Below, one piece after another: positions 1 through 8,442 of a stretch of 64,000 nt of DNA. Numbering within the stretch: position 1 is the stretch's first letter; every line of letters begins with the position of its first letter. The position numbers and the translations under genes are program-made. The notes beneath the pieces were generated by a model. It was not told the DNA's origin and did no database searches. It worked only from the letters and a program-made list of their open reading frames with translations. This DNA is from Bacteroidales bacterium (GTDB lineage Bacteria; Bacteroidota; Bacteroidia; Bacteroidales; VadinHA17), in NCBI GenBank assembly GCA_009877105.1, contig WXFD01000026.1:1-64000 (forward strand), read 5' to 3'.

Positions 1-2749
1 CCATCAATTCCAGTATTTCATCACGCATCGGCTCTTGTTCGGAATACAGATAGTTTTCAATCAATGTTTGTGTTTTTTCTTTCGATAATTTTTCTTCTTC
101 AACCATTTTCAGGAATGCGTTTTCCTGTTCCCCCGTCCAGAATTTTTCAAACTCCTGTGGAATATCATCGGTATCCAGAATAACGGGAAGGTTTTCTCTG
201 ATGAATTTTTCAATCAGTTCCTTCTTACTTCTCAACTGCATTTCAGTGTTCAGAAGGTTGAATATTTCTTTTTCAATTTGCTCTGCTTCTTTCTTCTGGT
301 TGGCTTTAAGTTTGATGAGTAGACGAATGATGTATGCAACATTTATTTCGTCTCGGTGAATAAGTTCCAGTTCAAAATCAACGTCTTCGAGTATGCTGAC
401 TTTTTCTTTTGCATGTTCGCTTTTCACTTTATCGTGCAGGTCGAGATATTTACTCTTATAATCCTCGAATTGCTGCTCTGTCATGGATAAATCATTCCAT
501 TTGAAATCGGAGAAGGATGTCAGCACGTTTTTAATTCGCATGAGCTCCCTGAAGGCAATTATGAATTTCAGTTCATCATCTTCGGTGACCAAATTGTTTA
601 CGCTATCGACTGTTGGGGTTATTTGAAGCAGGTTGATAAAGCCGTCATTAAATGCCTTTACATACTCATCATACGGTTTCATTATGATTTCTTCGATGGC
701 GTCCTTGTTGCTGAAAAGGGTTATAGCTTCATCGGTGGCATTTTTCAGATTACGGAACACAACAATGTTGCCCTGTGATTTCAGTTCATTCAGGATGCGG
801 TTGGTACGGGAGTATGCCTGTATTAAACCGTGATACCGCAAGTTCTTATCAACATAAAGAGTGTTAAGTGACGGACTATCAAATCCTGTCAGGTACATGT
901 TAACCACCAGTAAAATATCTATTTTGCGCTCCTTTACCTTTTTGCTGATGTCGTTGTAATAGTTGTAAAAACTCTGGCTATCCTTTGTTGAAAACGCTGA
1001 CCCGAACATCTGGTTGTAATGTCCGATAAATTCATCAAGTTTTTCACGGGTATGTGGATTGATTGCATACTCAATTTCTGGTTCGGCTGCTGCGGATATT
1101 TCTTCTGGGATGAATCCGTTTGCATCGACATCAGCTTCGTTGGCAATATAGCTGAATATGGTGGCAATCTTTAAATCATGCTCTCCAAGCATTTTCTTGC
1201 GGTATAGCAACTCATAATAGCGAATAAGGGCTGGAATACTACTGACGCAGAACATCGCTGTAAACTCCCTGTTATGCGTTTTCCTGCTGTGATGGGCAAT
1301 GATATAGTCAACAATTTTTTCCAGTCGTTGAGGAGATTCCATCAGTTCCTCAACATCAATATCCTCAACCTGTATGTCAATCTCATTGGCACTATCCCTG
1401 TTTCTGTACCTGCCGACATATTCCACGGAGAATTTCAATACATTCTCATCCCTGATAGCATCGGTTATAACGTATTTGTGAAGGCACTCCCCGAATAATT
1501 CCTTTGTTGTTTTTTTTCCCAACTCATTTTTAACGGCATTTTCAGCAAAAATGGGTGTGCCAGTAAAGCCGAATATCTGTATGTTCTTAAAGAAAGATAT
1601 AATACGCTGATGTGTTTCACCAAACTGGCTACGGTGACACTCATCAAAGATGAAAACGATACGTTCATCCTGAAGTGGCTTCATTTTTTCCTGAAAGCGC
1701 TTTTTACTGATGGCTACATTGAGTTTCTGTATTGTAGTTACAATCAGTTTTGTATCATCGCCAAACTGTCTGACCAGTTGTTTTGTATTGTCAGTTCCGT
1801 CAACGCTGCCTTTACTGAATGAATTAAATTCATTTGTGGTCTGGTAGTCCAAATCTTTACGGTCAACAACAAACACAACTTTCTTAATTTTTGGCAGTCG
1901 TGTTAATATCTGGCTTGCTTTAAATGAGGTCAGTGTTTTACCTGAACCAGTGGTATGCCAGATATACCCGTTTTTTCGGCTATGCATTACCTTGTCGACC
2001 AAAGCCTCAACTGCATAATACTGGTAGGGGCGAAGCACCATAAGTATTTTGGATGTTTCATTCAGCACTATGTACTTGCATATCATTTTAGAGACGTGAC
2101 ATTTCTCCAAAAAATCAGATGCAAAGTCGTTGAGTATATTGGTTAGCCGTTTATTTTCCTTATCAGTCCAATAGAATGTCTGCTTAAAAGATTGAAAGCG
2201 GTTATTGGCGTAATACTTTGTGTTTATTCCATTGCTGATTACGAATATTTGGACATATTGGAACAAACCATAGCTACTGCTGAAAGAGTGACGCTGATAC
2301 CTGTTAATCTGATTAAATGCTTCTTTCAGTTCCAGTCCTCTACGCTTCAGTTCAATGTGCACCAGAGGAAGACCATTGATGAGTAATGTAACATCATAAC
2401 GGTTCTTGTATTTGCCTTCCATCGAGACCTGATGAGTCACCTGATACTGGTTCTGACACCATTGTTCGATGTTGATAAATTCGAAATATAAGTTATCATT
2501 GTTATCCCTGATGATATGCTGTTTTTCTCGAAGCGTTTTTGCTTTTTCGAATACCGACCCCTTGCTGAGAATATTCAGTACTTTTTCAAATTCATTGTTG
2601 GAAAAAGTGATGTGGTTATGCTTCTCCAACTGGACTTTCAGATTGTCAATTAATTCTGTTTCGTTCTGGATATGCACAAGCGCATAACCCAGTTCCTGAA
2701 GTTTTGCAATCAGTTGTTCTTCGAGTATTTGTTCTGGTTGCTTTGACAT
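1..2749 (-). CDS. hsdR: Type I restriction enzyme R subunit (partial, 3' end outside window)
   Basis: This is the motor and nuclease subunit of a type I restriction-modification enzyme. Translating the minus strand from the ATG at 2749 gives 916 uninterrupted residues reaching base 1 without a stop, so the C-terminus lies outside. Visible landmarks are the N-terminal nuclease motif (D119, then E133-x-K135 in a HIELKRRG context), the superfamily 2 helicase Walker A motif TGSGKT near residue 271, the DECH box at 369-372 and FTGTP at 395-399. The family is usually around 1000 residues, so only a short tail is missing. It lies downstream of hsdM, hsdS and two small nuclease-like genes, separated from them by about 150 bases that contain a hairpin. 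It could therefore be transcribed separately from hsdMS. The identification is secure. Confidence 0.95.
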   Translation of the reverse strand, partial: MSKQPEQILEEQLIAKLQELGYALVHIQNETELIDNLKVQLEKHNHITFSNNEFEKVLNILSKGSVFEKAKTLREKQHIIRDNNDNLYFEFINIEQWCQNQYQVTHQVSMEGKYKNRYDVTLLINGLPLVHIELKRRGLELKEAFNQINRYQRHSFSSSYGLFQYVQIFVISNGINTKYYANNRFQSFKQTFYWTDKENKRLTNILNDFASDFLEKCHVSKMICKYIVLNETSKILMVLRPYQYYAVEALVDKVMHSRKNGYIWHTTGSGKTLTSFKASQILTRLPKIKKVVFVVDRKDLDYQTTNEFNSFSKGSVDGTDNTKQLVRQFGDDTKLIVTTIQKLNVAISKKRFQEKMKPLQDERIVFIFDECHRSQFGETHQRIISFFKNIQIFGFTGTPIFAENAVKNELGKKTTKELFGECLHKYVITDAIRDENVLKFSVEYVGRYRNRDSANEIDIQVEDIDVEELMESPQRLEKIVDYIIAHHSRKTHNREFTAMFCVSSIPALIRYYELLYRKKMLGEHDLKIATIFSYIANEADVDANGFIPEEISAAAEPEIEYAINPHTREKLDEFIGHYNQMFGSAFSTKDSQSFYNYYNDISKKVKERKIDILLVVNMYLTGFDSPSLNTLYVDKNLRYHGLIQAYSRTNRILNELKSQGNIVVFRNLKNATDEAITLFSNKDAIEEIIMKPYDEYVKAFNDGFINLLQITPTVDSVNNLVTEDDELKFIIAFRELMRIKNVLTSFSDFKWNDLSMTEQQFEDYKSKYLDLHDKVKSEHAKEKVSILEDVDFELELIHRDEINVAYIIRLLIKLKANQKKEAEQIEKEIFNLLNTEMQLRSKKELIEKFIRENLPVILDTDDIPQEFEKFWTGEQENAFLKMVEEEKLSKEKTQTLIENYLYSEQEPMRDEILELM

Positions 2750-2867
2750 TTTTACTAAGTTTTTTAGACAGAAATGAGGTTTTTTGGCATTTTATTTGCA
2801 TTTTTTATAAAAAAAGACATATTTTTGTATTGTTCTTTACCATTGGTCTGGAACCCACAAAGGTTTT

Positions 2868-2904
2868 AAACGTTGAACCCGAAAATCAACGTTTTTTTAT
2901 TTTT
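2868..2904. terminator. Hairpin with T-run between the small nuclease gene and hsdR
   Basis: A perfect 9-base-pair inverted repeat (AAACGTTGA at 2868-2876 and TCAACGTTT at 2886-2894) encloses a 9-base loop. On the plus strand it is followed directly by seven Ts, giving a canonical intrinsic terminator shape, but no plus-strand gene lies upstream. On the minus strand, in the direction of the hsd operon, it lies just after the stop of the 152-residue nuclease gene but is followed only by TTTAAAA, a weak U-tract. It may partially separate hsdR transcription from the upstream genes. Confidence 0.55.
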
Positions 2905-3361
2905 AATCCTCTCCGAAGAATTTTTCACTTCTTTCAAAATCAGGGTCATTTAATATGTTGTCAATATCATTTTTCTCAAAAGCAGTAACAAGTTTGGCTT
3001 TTAATAACCCTGTGAAACGGATTATAACAACGTAATTTCCTTTAACTATCGCTGCTCGTCTGTCTTTATGGTAGTCTTTCTTTTTTGAATCCCATGCTTT
3101 TTTTAATATTGCATCAGGGTCTTGCAGCGCATCCTTTATCCAATATATTTTTTCTAACCGATTTAATGAAAGAATACTTTTATCTTTTATTTTACGGCTT
3201 GAACTTTCATAAAAAACATGGTCAAACATATCTTCATAAAATTTAACCAGAACATTATCGAAAGTATAAATCTCCTGCTCACAGTATTCTTCACGCCAAA
3301 TCTTTCTTAACTCGTCCTCGGAAAAAGTATACGGTTTAATTCTTTTATAATCCATCACCAT
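2903..3361 (-). CDS. Probable BECR-fold (Barnase/EndoU/colicin/RelE-like) RNase
   Basis: A 152-residue soluble protein without signal or membrane segments. The C-terminal half has the layout I associate with PBECR/RelE-like RNases: a histidine (H48) in a DHVFYES context, then RLEKIYWIKDALQDPDAI (about 68-85), a basic stretch, and two beta strands GNYVVIIRF and KAKLVTAF ending in a conserved-looking T126. That is motif recall, not a search, so the fold is tentative. Translation is tightly coupled to the upstream DUF3800 gene: the ATG at 3361 overlaps its end by seven bases, while the third-codon ATG at 3355 forms a TGATG stop/start junction and is an equally good start. It is nested between hsdS and hsdR. 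A toxin, an anti-phage effector or a DUF3800 partner are all possible roles. Confidence 0.5.
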   Translation of the reverse strand: MVMDYKRIKPYTFSEDELRKIWREEYCEQEIYTFDNVLVKFYEDMFDHVFYESSSRKIKDKSILSLNRLEKIYWIKDALQDPDAILKKAWDSKKKDYHKDRRAAIVKGNYVVIIRFTGLLKAKLVTAFEKNDIDNILNDPDFERSEKFFGED

Positions 3362-4047
3362 CCCCCCTGAAGATTGATTTTAAACACATTAAATTTTTCA
3401 ACCCATTTTGGCGTTGGTGCAATGGATTTTTCCAGCCGTGCCTCTGCAATTTCAATCAATCTGCTCTTTGCCTTGCTGGAAAACTCATTATTGAACTTGG
3501 ATGCGACCAAACCTGTTAGAATATCGGCAAGTTGTATCCCCACTGATTCATGCGAATGCAGTGCCTGAACCTGTTGAACGTCTGATATTATATTGGAAGC
3601 ATCAAGAACCTTTTTCAAAACATTAACTCTGCCCTTGTTGCGATTTACCTTGTAGTCAATGAAAATATTATACGTGTTGAAGTCGAAAATCCAATGATGT
3701 AAAAGTTGATAATAGAATTTGTAGAACCCTAATTCTGCATCCTTGTCGTTAAAGCGGATATTATCAACTGTTTTTGATTCAATTATTATTACCCTGAACC
3801 GTAATTCAGGTTTGTCGAAGAAATAATTTATGATGTCTGTATATAAGTTGAGGTATGCAGGTGATACCTTTTGCCACTTCAGTTCGCCTTTTACTTTATG
3901 TTTCTCTTTGATGGCATTTATTTCGGTTTTGAATGTATTACGAAACTCGGCAGGCATCCAGATGCCACCAATAGCCGTAAAATTGTGTGCATCCTTTCGG
4001 GTCAAGGCTTCTAACCCACTTTCATCGCAATATACTTCAAAGTTCAT
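3355..4047 (-). CDS. DUF3800 domain protein (RNase H-like fold)
   Basis: A 230-residue protein that matches the DUF3800 pattern: CDESG at residues 7-11 near the N-terminus, followed by a hydrophobic strand TAIGGIW, a mid-protein FIDY motif with D131, and GIQLADILTG near residues 170-179 with D175. Acidic residues at these positions fit the RNase H-like catalytic arrangement reported for the family, whose biochemical role is largely unknown. Family members are often found in defence loci and mobile elements. The gene begins 11 bases after the hsdS stop and its end overlaps the start of the 152-residue probable RNase gene, so the two are almost certainly co-translated. Placement between hsdS and hsdR suggests a role linked to the restriction system. 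Confidence 0.8.
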   Translation of the reverse strand: MNFEVYCDESGLEALTRKDAHNFTAIGGIWMPAEFRNTFKTEINAIKEKHKVKGELKWQKVSPAYLNLYTDIINYFFDKPELRFRVIIIESKTVDNIRFNDKDAELGFYKFYYQLLHHWIFDFNTYNIFIDYKVNRNKGRVNVLKKVLDASNIISDVQQVQALHSHESVGIQLADILTGLVASKFNNEFSSKAKSRLIEIAEARLEKSIAPTPKWVEKFNVFKINLQGGW

Positions 4048-4058
4048 ATTATGACTTT

Positions 4059-5282
4059 TTAAACAAACATTTGCTGCATCAACCCTTTCTTCCAGACCTC
4101 GGCTTTATTTATCTGTTTCTGGGTGTGATTAATCTTATCATCAATGGTTGACAAGAAATTGGCGATTTTAAGTTGCTCTTTATTAGAAGGCAGGTTAATT
4201 TTAATATTCGAAAAATTCTCATAGAACAAATAGTCACGAACCCCGCCTTCAACATTTTGTAAAACGGACTTATTAAACTGGAAAGTTTTAAGATAATGAA
4301 GTAAATAAGCATCTTCGAGTCCCTGTTTTGTTTTGAAGCAGACGTATAATGAACTGATAATAATATCTTTCAAATCACCACTAAAACCAATAGACCCAAC
4401 ATTTATCCTTGCAGGATTATAGGCAAATGTTTTTTCTTCAATTATTTTATAAAGGCTGATATCATAACCCCGACTATTACTGTCAACACCTTCGAATTGG
4501 TCTCCCTGCGGTAAGAAGCCTTCTCTATTATTAATAGAATAAATTGGGTACGGGGTACTACCCTTATTCTTTTTCCCAGTTTTGTAGGTTAGTTCCCCCA
4601 GCCTCTTCTTCTCCCACTTCGGAAACTCCTGCCCGTTATCGTCCCTGAACCTGATTTCCTGCGAGAATATCTTCTGCATCACCCCTTTCTTGTATTCTTC
4701 CAGCAGGGTAAGCTTTCGCTTGAGCTGGGATATTTTCTGGTCAATGGCGGTGAAAAAGGATGCGATTTTTTGCTGTTCGGGAAGGGAAGGGAAATAATAA
4801 TTGAAATTTTTAATTTTTGTAAGTGTAATTCTTTTTAATGCTTGCCCAGCAATAGATTTTTTAATCTCTCTTTGTCCTTCTGGGGATAATAATAATTGGC
4901 AAATAAATTCATTTAAATATTTATCCTTTGCCCTAATGAATGCAACACTTGAGAGTAAGCTAATTTCTTCACTAAGAGTATTTATACTTGCTTGACCAAT
5001 AGTACCATCTTTTGTTAGTAAGACATCTCCCTTTTTTGTGTCACATCTCTTATATATATTTTTGTGGTCTTCATATGACACATAATATGAGTCACTTAAG
5101 TCAATATAGCCATTTTTAACATTTTTGGAAGTTATATATAGAAACTTTCCTTCCACAAGTAATTCTGGAGAAAAGTGTGTTCCGTCCTGTATTTTAGAAG
5201 CTACATCATCAAGTTTTTCTTGTATCCATTCCCCCTCAAACTCAGGGAAACGCAACTTCGGTATTTTCTTCTGCTTTTCCAT
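4059..5282 (-). CDS. hsdS: Type I restriction enzyme specificity subunit
   Basis: This 407-residue subunit recognises the bipartite DNA target for both methylation and restriction. It has the standard two-fold pseudo-repeat: a first target-recognition domain (about 1-155), a central conserved helix region starting at LPEQQKIASFFTAIDQKI (about 165-210), a second recognition domain (about 215-360), and a C-terminal conserved helix with the matching motif KEQLKIANFLSTIDDKI. Both copies end with a similar KKGxMQ motif. Length and layout are normal, and no simple repeats or inverted recombination sites that would suggest phase variation are visible. The start lies two bases after the hsdM stop, giving a classical MS operon. 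The recognition sequence cannot be inferred from the protein. Confidence 0.95.
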   Translation of the reverse strand: MEKQKKIPKLRFPEFEGEWIQEKLDDVASKIQDGTHFSPELLVEGKFLYITSKNVKNGYIDLSDSYYVSYEDHKNIYKRCDTKKGDVLLTKDGTIGQASINTLSEEISLLSSVAFIRAKDKYLNEFICQLLLSPEGQREIKKSIAGQALKRITLTKIKNFNYYFPSLPEQQKIASFFTAIDQKISQLKRKLTLLEEYKKGVMQKIFSQEIRFRDDNGQEFPKWEKKRLGELTYKTGKKNKGSTPYPIYSINNREGFLPQGDQFEGVDSNSRGYDISLYKIIEEKTFAYNPARINVGSIGFSGDLKDIIISSLYVCFKTKQGLEDAYLLHYLKTFQFNKSVLQNVEGGVRDYLFYENFSNIKINLPSNKEQLKIANFLSTIDDKINHTQKQINKAEVWKKGLMQQMFV

Positions 5283-5284
5283 GA

Positions 5285-6865
5285 TTAAAACGGAGTTGGG
5301 ATGTTTAATTCTTTGCAGAAACCTGCAATAGTTTCATCAGTGGATTGCATTTCTGTTTCCAGTGCTTTCAGTTCACTGGCAACAGCAGTTATGTCAACAG
5401 GTTCTTCTTCTTCAAAGGTGTCTACATATCTCGGAATATTCAGATTGTAATCATTCTCCCTGACCTCATCCAGACTGGCGACATATGAGTATTTATCTAC
5501 CGTGATACGTTTTGCGTATGTGTCAACTATCCTGTCAACATCCTCATCACGAAGGTAATTTTGTGTTTTCACCTTCTCGTAGTGTTGGCTGGCATCAATA
5601 AACAATATATTATCAGGCTGTTCACGACACTTTTTAAATACCAGAATACAGGTTGGGATGGATGTTCCGTAAAAAATATTGGCAGGAAGACCGATAACCG
5701 CATCCAGATAGTTTTTCTCTTCAATAAGGTATTTTCGTATATGACCCTCGGCAGCACCCCTGAAAAGCACTCCATGTGGCATTACAACAGCCATTACTCC
5801 ATTTTCTGCCAGATGATATATCATGTGCTGAATAAAGGCATAGTCTGCCTTTGATGCAGGTGCAAGCCTGCCGTATTCACTGAACCTTTCATCGGTCATA
5901 AATAAGGGGCTGGCACTCCACTTTGCTGAAAATGGCGGATTTGCCACCACTGCCTCTGCATCCAGTTTCCCGTGCAGAGGGTGTACCAATGTATCTTCCA
6001 GTTTAATGTCGAATCTGCTGTGATGGATTCCATGCAAAATCATGTTCATTCGGCACAGGTTGTAAGTGGTACGATTTCTTTCCTGACCGTAAAATTTCAT
6101 TACATCACAAATTCTGCCCAGACGAAGAATAAGTGACCCTGACCCGCATGTCGGGTCATAGGCGGATTTAATCCTGCTTTTTCCAAGGGTCACAATCCGT
6201 GCAAGAATCTTTGATGCCTGTTGCGGAGTGTAAAATTCACCTGCTTTCTTACCTGCACCACTGGCAAACTGACCTATAAGATATTCATATGCATCACCCA
6301 GAACGTCAATTTCAGACTGCTCCAACTGGAAATCAATTTTATCAAGGTGTGACAGGACTTTTGAGATTACCTCATTTCTTTGTTCAGCCGTTCTGCCCAG
6401 TTTGGTGCTGTTTAAATCCATATCCTCGAACAGGTGGTCAAAATCCTCTTCACTGGCAGTACCCATCGTACTGTTCTGGATATTTATAAGGATTTTCTGA
6501 ATGTCTTCAATGATGAAGTTGTTCTCATGTTTACCATTGCCATTGCCACGCTTGGCTACCTGACTAAATAGTTCTGATGGTTTCAGGAAGTAACCCAGTT
6601 TTTCCAGTGATTCTTCTTTTATGGCTTCCAGATATTCCTGTCCCTGCTTGGTATTTTCAGTTATATCCAGATATTTTATTTTGTCTTCCTTCAGGATGCC
6701 ATTGGCGTACAATTCCATCTTTTCTGAAAGATATTTGTAAAAAATGAAGCCGAGAATGTAATCACGGAATTCATCGGCATCCATTTTACCCCGCAGGGTG
6801 TTGGCAATGTTCCAGAGTTGCTGGTTTAGTTGTCGTTTTTGGTCTTCGCTCATACTGTGTGTCAA
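5285..6865 (-). CDS. hsdM: Type I restriction enzyme DNA methyltransferase subunit
   Basis: A 526-residue adenine-N6 methyltransferase subunit. The N-terminal helical HsdM domain covers about residues 6-160. The catalytic domain starts with GEFYTP (209-214), carries the S-adenosylmethionine motif DPTCGSGSL (237-245) and the catalytic motif IV NPPF (309-312). These are the diagnostic N6-adenine methylase motifs, all intact. A second methionine at residue 5 (base 6853) is an equally acceptable start. It is the first gene of the hsd operon and is followed after two bases by hsdS. The upstream 222 bases to the toxin gene are A+T-rich; a TAnnTTTG-like element lies on the minus strand at 6977-6984, but without a convincing upstream element. 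Confidence 0.96.
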   Translation of the reverse strand: MTHSMSEDQKRQLNQQLWNIANTLRGKMDADEFRDYILGFIFYKYLSEKMELYANGILKEDKIKYLDITENTKQGQEYLEAIKEESLEKLGYFLKPSELFSQVAKRGNGNGKHENNFIIEDIQKILINIQNSTMGTASEEDFDHLFEDMDLNSTKLGRTAEQRNEVISKVLSHLDKIDFQLEQSEIDVLGDAYEYLIGQFASGAGKKAGEFYTPQQASKILARIVTLGKSRIKSAYDPTCGSGSLILRLGRICDVMKFYGQERNRTTYNLCRMNMILHGIHHSRFDIKLEDTLVHPLHGKLDAEAVVANPPFSAKWSASPLFMTDERFSEYGRLAPASKADYAFIQHMIYHLAENGVMAVVMPHGVLFRGAAEGHIRKYLIEEKNYLDAVIGLPANIFYGTSIPTCILVFKKCREQPDNILFIDASQHYEKVKTQNYLRDEDVDRIVDTYAKRITVDKYSYVASLDEVRENDYNLNIPRYVDTFEEEEPVDITAVASELKALETEMQSTDETIAGFCKELNIPTPF

Positions 6866-7087
6866 TAGAATCCAATTAATAATACTTCACTCTTGTGCCG
6901 TTACATAACCATCCCGTCAAATATTCTGGATAGTAAAAAGCCGAACCGTAATCGTTGATACTCAAAGAATGAATATCAAAAATACTAATTGTAATTGAAA
7001 ATAAGACTGTTGAAATATAAACAACTGAAGGGTTGCTGTTTTAGGAAATCTTTCTGCTCCTGAGAACTGGATTATCGATGGACTACA

Positions 7088-7375
7088 TTAATCAAGTAAT
7101 CCTTTTTGGTTAAGTAACTGAATATAGTCTTCCTTACTGAGAGGGCAGTTAACCAAATCAATAAATTTATTTTTATCCAACTTGCATTGGAATGACATTT
7201 GTTTAATCAGGTGTTTATCAATATCCTTATTCCCATGACTGATTTTGGTTGACAGGACATATTTATCATCGTAAAAAAAATCCACCCATTTATGGTCGGG
7301 ACTTTTATTGATGGAATCAACAAAACCTTTTTTCTTGAGACTTTTATATGTCTTTTTAGGGTCTAAAACACTCAT
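7088..7375 (-). CDS. HicA-like toxin of a toxin-antitoxin pair
   Basis: A 95-residue protein whose first 60 residues look like a HicA-type double-stranded-RNA-binding fold mRNA interferase: an N-terminal helix (KTYKSLKKKGF), a histidine in SPDHKWVDFFYDDK at the position of the HicA catalytic His, then a strand with KISHG matching the HicA PxHG turn. The C-terminal 30 residues (LDKNKFIDLVNCPLSKEDY) form an extension not usual in classical HicA. It follows a 312-residue protein whose C-terminus looks HicB-like, with a four-base ATGA overlap, the usual coupling for such pairs. Gene order here is antitoxin first. The assignment rests on motif resemblance; toxicity is inferred. Confidence 0.6.
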   Translation of the reverse strand: MSVLDPKKTYKSLKKKGFVDSINKSPDHKWVDFFYDDKYVLSTKISHGNKDIDKHLIKQMSFQCKLDKNKFIDLVNCPLSKEDYIQLLNQKGLLD

Positions 7376-8310
7376 TTTTCTTCAATCCTGTCAATTATCT
7401 GGGTGAGAATATTCTTAATAAGGCGGTTGTGATTTGTCAGTGAATTATCATCCAATGTTTTTAACCTGTTGTAGATGAAATCAAATTCTTCGGTAAATGA
7501 TTTTTCAGCCTCATCCTCAGTTAATCCTGTGCCAATAATTCCAAGCATTTCAGACTGGATAACGAAATAATCATCTTCCTTTTCGAAAAGGCAGCGAAGT
7601 GGGTATTTTAATATGTAGTTTTTTGTTTCTGTCACAATAACATCAGGAGCATATTCCAATGAAAATCTTTTACCAGAATAAATATCAATTATTTTACGGG
7701 TGATTTTCCCATCACGTTTTGAAATTTTTATCTTGCCAACTGCCTCATCCGTTTCTGAAACGGCTTCTGCAATATCTTTTATTTCTGATATTAATTCTTT
7801 CTTAACTGCTGGCTTAAATCGATTAATTTTATAGATGGGTGTTATTTTTTCATTAACCTCATCATACTCAACAAAACTTACTGGTGCAGTTCCAAAACTA
7901 TTTACAAACGAATACAGATTCTCAACAATAGGATTACGCTTTATTGGTTCAGGATATAATTCAATAATTTTACCATAATCCCCTGTATCTGAAACCGCAA
8001 TGAGTTTTTCCAACTTATCATTGACTGTGTTTCTATGTACCTGCCAATTAATTCCTGTTTTGTTTTCAGTACGGGGAGAATAAGCAAATTTCGGCACAGC
8101 ACTTCCCCTTGTGAAGCCAACCAATTCGATTTTGAAATTATTAAGGTCGATGGATTCGTTTGTTGGCAAATCATATTTTGCCAATGTAAACACCAGTTCT
8201 TGTAAATCCTGTGCAAGTTTTACCAGAACATCTATTGGCAAAGAGTTATACTTACCCAACTCTCCACCAATTTCAATAAAAGCACCGCTGTTTAAATCGA
8301 TTTTCACCAA
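7372..8310 (-). CDS. Large HicB-like antitoxin candidate with novel N-terminal domain
   Basis: A 312-residue soluble protein. Residues about 240-312 (DDYFVIQSEMLGIIGTGLTEDEAEKSF followed by helices) resemble the HicB partial RNase H-like domain that neutralises HicA: a short beta hairpin, a GxGxT-like turn and an EA-containing helix. The first 230 residues have no assignment I can make; they include an N-terminal beta hairpin and a conserved-looking VGFTRGSAVPKF segment. Classical HicB proteins are 80-150 residues, so this is two to three times the usual size, and no helix-turn-helix DNA-binding domain is obvious. It overlaps the toxin gene by four bases. The extra domain could sense a signal or bind nucleic acid. 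Function is inferred. Confidence 0.55.
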   Translation of the reverse strand: MVKIDLNSGAFIEIGGELGKYNSLPIDVLVKLAQDLQELVFTLAKYDLPTNESIDLNNFKIELVGFTRGSAVPKFAYSPRTENKTGINWQVHRNTVNDKLEKLIAVSDTGDYGKIIELYPEPIKRNPIVENLYSFVNSFGTAPVSFVEYDEVNEKITPIYKINRFKPAVKKELISEIKDIAEAVSETDEAVGKIKISKRDGKITRKIIDIYSGKRFSLEYAPDVIVTETKNYILKYPLRCLFEKEDDYFVIQSEMLGIIGTGLTEDEAEKSFTEEFDFIYNRLKTLDDNSLTNHNRLIKNILTQIIDRIEEK

Positions 8311-8375
8311 TCAAATATAAGAAATCAACATACAATTTCGACATACACGTTGGTGAAAATATTATCAGGCGAAAT

Positions 8376-8398
8376 GGGTACAATACTGGGGTACAATA
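8376..8398. repeat. Tandem 10-base direct repeats upstream of the antitoxin
   Basis: GGGTACAATA occurs at 8376-8385 and again at 8389-8398, a 13-base period, about 66 bases upstream of the antitoxin start. The core GTACAAT recurs once more at 8416-8422 inside the tRNA-proximal hairpin loop region. Direct repeats upstream of toxin-antitoxin genes often serve as autoregulatory operators, but this one could equally be incidental to the tRNA trailer. Confidence 0.4.
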
Positions 8399-8405
8399 AA
8401 AGTTA

Positions 8406-8435
8406 AACCCTTTAAGTACAATGACTTAAAGGGTT
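8406..8435 (-). terminator. Hairpin downstream of tRNA-Arg
   Basis: A perfect 12-base-pair inverted repeat, AACCCTTTAAGT (8406-8417) and ACTTAAAGGGTT (8424-8435), has a six-base loop and begins eight bases beyond the tRNA 3' end on its strand. It is followed on the minus strand by TTAACTTTTATTG, a modest U-rich stretch. It is the likely transcription terminator for the tRNA. Confidence 0.7.
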
Positions 8436-8442
8436 GTTTTTG

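Noticed and set aside
4059..5282. Phase-variable hsdS
   Set aside because: No simple-sequence tract, inverted duplicate hsdS or recombinase gene is visible nearby.
8312..8319. TATATTTG match on the minus strand just before the antitoxin start
   Set aside because: It lies only two bases from the start codon, so transcription would begin inside the gene.
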